Below are positions 57,900-64,000 of a stretch of 64,000 bases of DNA, one piece after another. The translations under genes were made by a program, and so were the position numbers. Every line of letters begins with the position of its first letter. Positions within the stretch are counted from its first letter, which is position 1. The stretch comes from Papilionanthe hookeriana x Papilionanthe teres (lineage: Eukaryota > Streptophyta > Magnoliopsida > Asparagales > Orchidaceae): positions 10,448,038 through 10,512,037 of the forward strand of contig CM040429.1 of NCBI GenBank assembly GCA_022702705.1, given 5' to 3'. Under the pieces are notes generated by a model that was given only the letters and a program-made list of their open reading frames with translations, was not told the DNA's origin and searched no databases.

Positions 57900-59289
57900 T
57901 TATAAGTGATGGAAGCAAAAAATATGAAATGGAGCAAATTTGGATAAAAAATGAGGAAATTCATGCAAATATAACTACTTCACCGACGGCGAGATCGAGG
58001 CCGCCGACTGCGAGATCGTGAGGAGAATTTCTGAAGGAATTATAACTACCTCGCCGACAGCGAGCCCGAGCCCTCCGACAGCGAGATCGCGCGGTTTGAA
58101 GACCTTCTAGAAGCCCCGTTGACGGCGATGTCGTTTCCCGCCGACGGCAAGCTAGTTCAAAATGCATATACATTGAAGCTGGACACTTTTTGAAGAGGTG
58201 TTTAAGCACCCCTTGGACCTTTACTTACCTCTATAAATAGAGGCCAAATTCTAGTGTCTTGGTATATCTTTTGAGTCTTAAAAAAGTTTCTCTAGAGTCT
58301 TTTATGTAATTCTGAGTGTGTTTAGTGAGTTCGTTAGTTGAGTGTTATTTAGTTTGCTGTACTAGAAGGAAAAGTTAAAGGAACTTCAAGGAGTCTGCTT
58401 GGGGAGGAAATTAAGATAAGTATTTGGTTTACTGTTGTTAACTTTAAATGAAATCCATGCTTTGTTTTATTCCCATGCATTCTGAGTAGTTTTCTTAATC
58501 TTTCTCCTTGTTTATGAAAATTATTCGGATTGATGAAATTAAATAGAAGCACATAATATAATATTAAAATAAATTGTGATAATTTTTACTTAAAACTTAA
58601 TTTAATTTCAATCTGGCCAATTGAGTAGTTAAAATATGTTGAATTATCAACTATAGTAAAAATTACATCCAATATTCGAGGAAGTCAAAAGCTTTGAAAG
58701 GCGGGTGCAAATAAATAGGAAATATTAATTATCGAGCGTAGAATCGGATATTTTAGTGTGACGGACTAAAATACTCAATTCGGTCTCTACTGTTTGAGAG
58801 CCGAAGTGTAGATGTTAGCCCTCGAGTGAGGGAACGTGAGAGCTCCGAAGTGGCAGCCGTATCCTCCCAGCTCTAGCCGCAGATTCGCAATCAAACATAG
58901 GATTAGTCAATGTTCTTTGCACCTGGACCAAAGGGTAAAGAATAGGAATGCTTCTATTTGTTACAATACAATTTAAAAATTCTATTTAAATTCATCATTC
59001 ACTTAATTTTCTAAAAACAAGGAGAATGATACTTTTTCTGAATTATTTAAATCAACTTATTTCAAGCATTAGTTTACTTTAGTTGCTATAGTTACTTTGA
59101 ATTTCTGTTTACTTTTTTTAGTAAGTAATTCCTTTTAAAATTTAGCTGATAACAAATCTGTTAAAAACTTCCATGTGGGATCGATAACCAGGACTCCACT
59201 AGAGCCCTGTATTACTTGATACGATATGTATACTTGCGTAGAATCCACATTAAACATTAAATAATATATCTATATTTTAAGCGGGATCA
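57900..59289 (+). repeat. 5' LTR of an Athila-like Ty3/gypsy element (left end uncertain)
   Basis: Has the layout of plant Athila LTRs: a TATA box at 58231, a leader with TTAGTGAGTTCGTTAGTTGA, CCATGCATTCTGAGTAG near 58476, a CpG-rich stretch at 58730-58880, and GGATCGATAACCAGGACTCC shortly before the end. It ends GCGGGATCA just before a tRNA-Asp type primer site. A GC-rich patch at 57978-58150 repeats CCGACGGCGAGATCG-like words four to five times. Confidence 0.75.
58231..58240 (+). promoter_or_regulatory. TATA box of the Athila-like LTR
   Basis: CTATAAATAG followed by AGGCC, a strong TATA match in the expected part of the LTR. Confidence 0.7.
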
Positions 59290-59295
59290 AGTTTT

Positions 59296-59368
59296 TGGTG
59301 CCGTTGTTATAAACATAAATTGCATAAATATTAAAAGTGGGTCAAGTTTTTGGCGCCGTTGCCGGGGA
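59296..59368 (+). other. Duplicated tRNA-Asp primer-binding site
   Basis: TGGCGCCGTTGCCGGGGA at 59351-59368 matches the 3' end of plant tRNA-Asp as in other Athila elements. A decayed copy, TGGTGCCGTTGTT, stands at 59296-59308. Both are preceded by TCAAGTTTT, so the LTR end and primer site were duplicated with 55-bp spacing. Confidence 0.85.
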
Positions 59369-59527
59369 AGTAAAGAAATTATTTACTAGAGTAACGGACT
59401 ATTTTATTTTATAAAAATTGTATGCGAAAATTTGGAAACGAAAATTTAATACCTTACGATTCAGAATTAGAACGTACAATTAAAAGAATTAGAAAACAAA
59501 AAAAGAGAAATTATAAATTTAACACAA

Positions 59528-61030
59528 ATGACAAATATACCTGAAAATGAAAATATAAATCAACCAAGACCATTACGAGATTATGCCAACCCTACATTAG
59601 ATGAAATTCATTTAACTATTCAAAACCCTGATGTAGCTGCTAATTCATTCGAACTTAAACCCGCAATTATCCAAATGGTACAAAATAATCAATTTAGTAG
59701 TTCACCAATCGAAGATCCTAATTTACATCTTGCTAGTTTTTTAGAACTATGTGCTACTTTCAAATATGAAGGGTATCTAACGATGCTTATTAGACTTAGA
59801 CTTTTTCCTTTTTCTTTAAGAGATAAGGCTAAAATGTGGTTAAATTCGTTAGCACCTGGATTTATTAAAACTTGGGGAGAATTATCACAAAAATTTCTAT
59901 CCAAATATTTTCCACCATCTAAAATTGCTAAGCCTAGAAATGATATAACTTCTTTTAGTCAGTTCGATGGAGAGTCAATATATGAATCTTGGGAGAGATT
60001 TAAAGAACTTCTTAGGAAATGCCCACATCATGCGTTACCTGATTGGTTAATTATCCAAACTTTCTATAATGGATTAGTAGGATCTTTAAGATCAATCATC
60101 GATGCTTCGTCTTTGAGGATCATTAATGTCAAAACCATTTGATGACGCCTATGCACTAATCGAAGAAATGACAACTAATAATTTTCAATGGCCTGCTGAT
60201 AGAATGAATCCGAAGAAAATAGCTAGTATTCATGACAATGATGCAATATTTATATTAGCCTTACAAATTGCTGCTATATCTAAAAAATTAGATTATTTTG
60301 GAATGAATTACTCTCCAACTATAACAGAAGAAAATTCATCTGAACAACTTATAGAATCCCAATATGAAACAATTAATGCAATTAATAACAGACCCAATAA
60401 TCCTTATGCAAATTATTATAATCCTAGATGGAAAAATCATCCTAATTTTAATTGGAATAATAATACAACTAATCAACCATTGATGAATAATATGACACAA
60501 CCATTAGGAAATCTATCTAATCAAGGAAATCCTAATTATAAACCTAATTACCCACCTGGATTTAATATTAATAACCATCAATTTAAAGATAATAAATTAT
60601 CTATAGAAGAATTAATATTAAATATGGGTCAACATTTACAAAATCAAGGAAATCAATTACAAATACAAGGAAACCAATTACAAAATCAAGGAACAGCTAT
60701 CAAAAATATTGAAACTCAACTTGGACATATCGCTACCGCACTTAATAATAGAATACTGGAACATTTCCTAGTAATGTGGAAATAAATCCTAAAGACAAGG
60801 GAAATGAACAAATTAAAGCGATACAATTACGAAGTGGAAAAGAATTAGAACCTCGAATTCAGAAAGAACTTGAAAGTCAAAAAGATGAAGTGGAAATTGA
60901 AAAGGAAAAGAATCACCAAGATCCAAACTTAGAAAATCCTTTAACACCTATTAAAATTTCTGTTGAAAAACCTCCACCAACATTTCCTCAACGACTAATT
61001 CAACATAAAAAAAGACAAACAATTTGCTAA
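59528..61030 (+). pseudogene. Athila-like gag, frameshifted
   Basis: 59528-60142 contains the retrotransposon gag core: LRLFPFSLRDKAKMWLNSLA, SQKFLSKYFP, WERFKELLRKCPHHALPDWL and FYNGL. A frameshift near 60126 leads to KPFDDAYALIEEM and an Asn-rich region with repeated QGNQLQxQGNQLQ. A second shift near 60770 leads to IKAIQLRSGKELE and a Glu/Lys-rich linker. Gag would form the particle that packages element RNA. The frameshifts make this copy defective. Confidence 0.85.
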
Positions 61031-61039
61031 ATTCCTTGA

Positions 61040-61696
61040 AATTTTGAAGAAATTAACAATAAATATTCCTTTCGTAGAAGCTTTAGAACAGATGCCAAAC
61101 TATGTAAAATTCATGAAAGATATTCTAAATAAAAAAGAAAATTTACCGATAATGAAACGGTCACACTTAGTGAAGAGTGTAGTGCTATTATTCAGAAAAA
61201 GTTCCCGAAAAATTAAAAGATCCCGGTAGTTTCACTATACACCGCGCTATCGGAGAAAAATTCTATGGAAAAGCTTTGTGTGACTTAGGAGCAAGCATCA
61301 ATCTAATGCCTCTATCAATTTTTAAAAGATTAGGATTGGGAGAAATTTCACCTACTTCGGTAACTCTTCGACTAGTCGATCGTTCGTACATATCTTAAGG
61401 GAGTTATTGAAGATGTATTGGTAAAAGTGGATAAATTTATCTTCCATGTAGATTTTATTGTTCTAAATATGGAAGAAGATAAAGAAATTCCTATCATTTT
61501 AGGAAGACCATTTTTAGCCACTTGGAAAAGCTATGATCGATGTTCGAAAGGAGAATTAACTATGAGAGTAAATGACCAAAAAGTAACTTTTAATATTGCT
61601 AAATCAATGAAATATCTCGCTGCTGAAAAAGATGATGAGTGTTTTCGAATGGAAGTACTCTATCATTTACAAAAAGAACATTTTAAAGAATATTGA
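61040..61696 (+). pseudogene. Athila-like protease region
   Basis: 61050-61130 gives INIPFVEALEQMPNYVKFMK, the conserved stretch before the protease. After frame changes, CDLGASINLMPLSIFKRLGL at 61279-61338 is the aspartic protease site, DLGAS as usual for Athila. VIEDVLVKVDKF, ILGRPFLAT and ELTMRVNDQKVTF follow to 61600. Confidence 0.85.
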
Positions 61697-61786
61697 GAAG
61701 AAAAATTAGAAAGAGAAAATATTGAATTAATTGAAAAATCTGAGATAAATGAAGAACTAGATTATATTCAAGAGAAATTTGAATTT

Positions 61787-62756
61787 TTGGACAACACAGA
61801 AAATACTGAAAAAAATATATTTCCATCGATTATTAAACCTCCTGAACTTGAGTTAAAAATGTTACCTAATCATTTAAAGTATGCTTACTTAGGTAATTCT
61901 TCAACTCTACCAGTTATTATTTCATCCGAATTAAATGAATCTCAAGAGCAAAAACTTTTAGATACGTTAAAAAAATATAAGAAAATTTTTGGTCGGACTT
62001 TAGCAGATATTAAAGGAATTAGTCCTTCAATCCGTATGCACGTAATTATTTTAGATAATGAACATAAACCTAAAGCCGATCCACAAAGGAGATTAAATCC
62101 GATAATGAAAGAAGTAATCAAGAAAGAAATTTTAAAATGGTTAGATAATGGTATTGTATATCCTATTTCCGACAGTGCTGGGTAAGCCCAATTCACCGTG
62201 TACCTAAAAAGGAGGGGTGACTGTCAAAGCTAATGAAAATAATGATCTTATCCCTATAAGACAAATTACTGGATGGTGAATATGTATTGATTATAGAAAA
62301 TTAAACACAACCACTAGAAAAGATCACTTCCCTTTACCATTTCTAGACCAGATGTTAGATAGATTAGCCAGACATAAGAATTTTTGTTTCTTAGATGGAT
62401 ATACCGGTTATCATCAAATACAAATTGCTACTGAGGATCAAGATAAAACTACATTTACTAGTCTTTATGGAACTTTCGCTTTTCGAAGAATGCCTTTTGG
62501 ATTAAGTAATGCACCTGCAACATTCCAAAGATGTATGATGTCTATATTTAGTAAATTAATTGATAATGGAATAGAAGTATTTATGGATAATTTCTCTGTA
62601 TTTGGAACAACATTTGACACATGCTTAAATCATCTTGAAAAAGTATTTGAAGTATGCGAGAAAACTAATTTAGTTCTTAATCGGGAGAAATGTCAATTTA
62701 TGGTTACAAGCGGCATTGTATTAGGGCATAAAATTTCGAAAAAGGCATGGAAGTAG
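61787..62756 (+). pseudogene. Athila-like reverse transcriptase
   Basis: ELKMLPNHLKYAYLG leads into HKPKADPQRRLNPIMKEVIK and IVYPISDS. A frame change at about 62180 and a stop near 62278 follow. 62352-62756 gives NFCFLDGYTGYHQIQIA, FAFRRMPFGLSNAPATFQRC and the active-site box FMDNFSV at about 62580, where the second Asp of FMDD is Asn. This change should abolish polymerase activity. Confidence 0.85.
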
Positions 62757-63590
62757 ACCTGCAAAAATTCAAGTAATAGCTAAATTACCACCTCCAACTA
62801 CGGTAAAAGGGGTAAGAAGTTTTCTTGAACATGCTGGATTTTACAGACGTTATATTAAAGATTTTTCAAAAATTACTAAACCTCTATGCCAACTTCTTGA
62901 AAAGGACAAGAAATTTGAATTTACCACTGAATGCCTGAATGCTTTTGAATTATTAAAAGATAAATTAATTACAAGACCTATAATAGTTTCACCTAATCGG
63001 GAGAAACCATTTGAGCTTATGTGTGATGCTAGTGATTATGCTATAGGAGCGATTCTTGGGCAAAGATATGATAAGAGTTTCAAAGTTATATATTATGCTA
63101 AGTAAAATTCTAAATGATGTCGAAATAAATTATACGATTACCGAAAGAGAATTATTAGCAGTTGTATATGCGTTTAATAAATTTCGGCATTATCTAATAG
63201 GAACTAAAAGTATTGTGCATACCGATCATTCTCGCTATAAAATATTTAATGCAAAAGAAAGATTCCAAACCAAGATTAATTAGATGAATATTATTAATGC
63301 AAGAATTTGATTTTGAGATAATTAACCAAAAGGGAACTGATAATCAAATTGCTGATCATTTATCAAGATTAGAAAATCATGAATTATCTAATCATGATAA
63401 TGAAATTTTAGACAGTTTTCCTGATGAACAACTTTATAATATAAATGAGTTGAAAATACCTTGGTATGCTGATATAGTAAATTATATTGTAAGTGACATT
63501 GTACCACCTATGTTAACTTTGCAACAACAGAAAAAATTCATTTACGATACTAAATCATACTTTGGGATGAACCATACTTATATAAGCAAT
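62757..63590 (+). pseudogene. Athila-like RNase H and connection to integrase
   Basis: Frames give GVRSFLEHAGFYRRYIKDFS, ITKPLCQLL, PFELMCDASDYAIGAILGQR, then EINYTITERELLAVVYAFNK, FRHYLIG and HTDH. EFDFEIINQKGTDNQIADHL follows. At least three frame changes are needed. Confidence 0.8.
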
Positions 63591-64000
63591 GTAAGGATCT
63601 AATTATTAGAAGATGCGTGCCTTATGAAGAAACTGAATCAATCATTCAAAAATGTCATGAATCTGATTTTGGAGGACATTTTGGGACAGATAAAACTGCA
63701 TATAAAATTCTACAATCTGGATTCTACTGGCCTACTCTATTTAGAGACGTATATAGATATATAAAAACATGTCATAAATGCCAAAGAGTAGGAAACATAT
63801 CGAGAAAAAATGAAATGGCTCTGAATTTTATATTAGAAGTTGAAATTTTGGATGTTTGGGGATTAGATTTCATGGGACCTTTTATTCCGTCATTTGGGAA
63901 CTCATACATATTAGTAGCTGTTGATTATGTTTCCAAATGTATTGAAGCACAAGCTTTACCTAGGTGTGATGCTAAAAGTGTTTCAAAATTTTTAATGAAA
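63560..64000 (+). pseudogene. Athila-like integrase, N-terminal part, cut by the window end
   Basis: A zinc-binding HHCC domain is visible: HESDFGGHFGTDKTAYKILQ and SGFYWPTL, then KTCHKCQRVG (63768-63792). The catalytic core begins with DVWGLDFMGPF (first Asp) and ILVAVDYVSKCIEA. Open to the right edge. Confidence 0.8.

Noticed and set aside
1..64000. CRISPR arrays, bacterial operons, tRNA and rRNA genes
   Set aside because: No regular spaced repeats, Shine-Dalgarno organisation or cloverleaf sequences were seen. The tandem repeats found are adjacent, not spaced. A tRNA scan was not possible.

Overview
The window is nuclear DNA from a flowering plant. The evidence is a spliced gene with GT-AG introns whose protein matches a plant-only family, together with plant-type mobile elements: Athila-like and other Ty3/gypsy elements, Ty1/copia, RTE and possibly L1 LINEs, hAT, PIF/Harbinger and Mutator-like elements. 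The DNA is AT-rich with long gene-poor stretches. I cannot name the species.

The one host gene I can support lies on the minus strand from about 43.37 kb to beyond the left edge. Five coding exons can be joined at consensus splice sites in a consistent frame: 43204-43368, 42479-42754, 22321-22494, 22133-22239 and 9951-10258. They give about 343 codons with no stop. The protein resembles a conserved plant family that I recall as containing Arabidopsis ASG1 (At2g24100) and At4g30780. The remaining C-terminal exons are not visible and should lie left of position 1. Introns 2 (about 20.0 kb), 4 (about 11.9 kb) and 5 (over 9.9 kb) are inflated by transposons, so nearly everything from 1 to 42.5 kb is intronic.

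Intron 5 (1-9950) holds two decayed RTE LINEs, a CpG-rich LTR-like block (about 2.8-6.07 kb) and a possible copia LTR. Intron 4 (10259-22132) holds a gag-only LTR element (10687-17013) and a decayed minus-strand Ty3/gypsy pol. Inside the 3' LTR of the gag-only element sits a truncated non-autonomous LTR element carrying an AUXIN RESPONSE FACTOR fragment. Intron 2 (22495-42478) is built on an old plus-strand copia relic whose gag, integrase, linker, RT and RNase H pieces are scattered from 25.9 to 42.3 kb. It is broken by a minus-strand gag-protease element (28979-32103), a short LARD-like element (32404-34911) and a 3.6-kb non-autonomous element (36946-40563). That last element shares its LTR family with the ARF-carrying one and contains an eIF4A fragment, itself split by a hAT-like element. 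Two clean MITEs also lie in this intron: a Mutator type with a 9-bp target duplication and a Harbinger type with a TAA duplication.

Right of the gene are a TG-rich minisatellite, a decayed PIF/Harbinger element with both of its genes (45.3-47.7 kb), and a hAT transposase (49.96-57.35 kb). The hAT gene is cut in two by a 5489-bp TG...CA insertion flanked by ATATG repeats, probably a solo copy of a very long LTR related to the block at 2.8-6.07 kb. From about 57.9 kb to the right edge runs an Athila-like Ty3/gypsy element (5' LTR, duplicated primer site, gag, protease, RT, RNase H, start of integrase), degenerate and cut by the window edge.

The most notable pattern is that one LTR family has apparently acquired intronless fragments of two different host genes, in two copies that both sit inside introns of the same gene.
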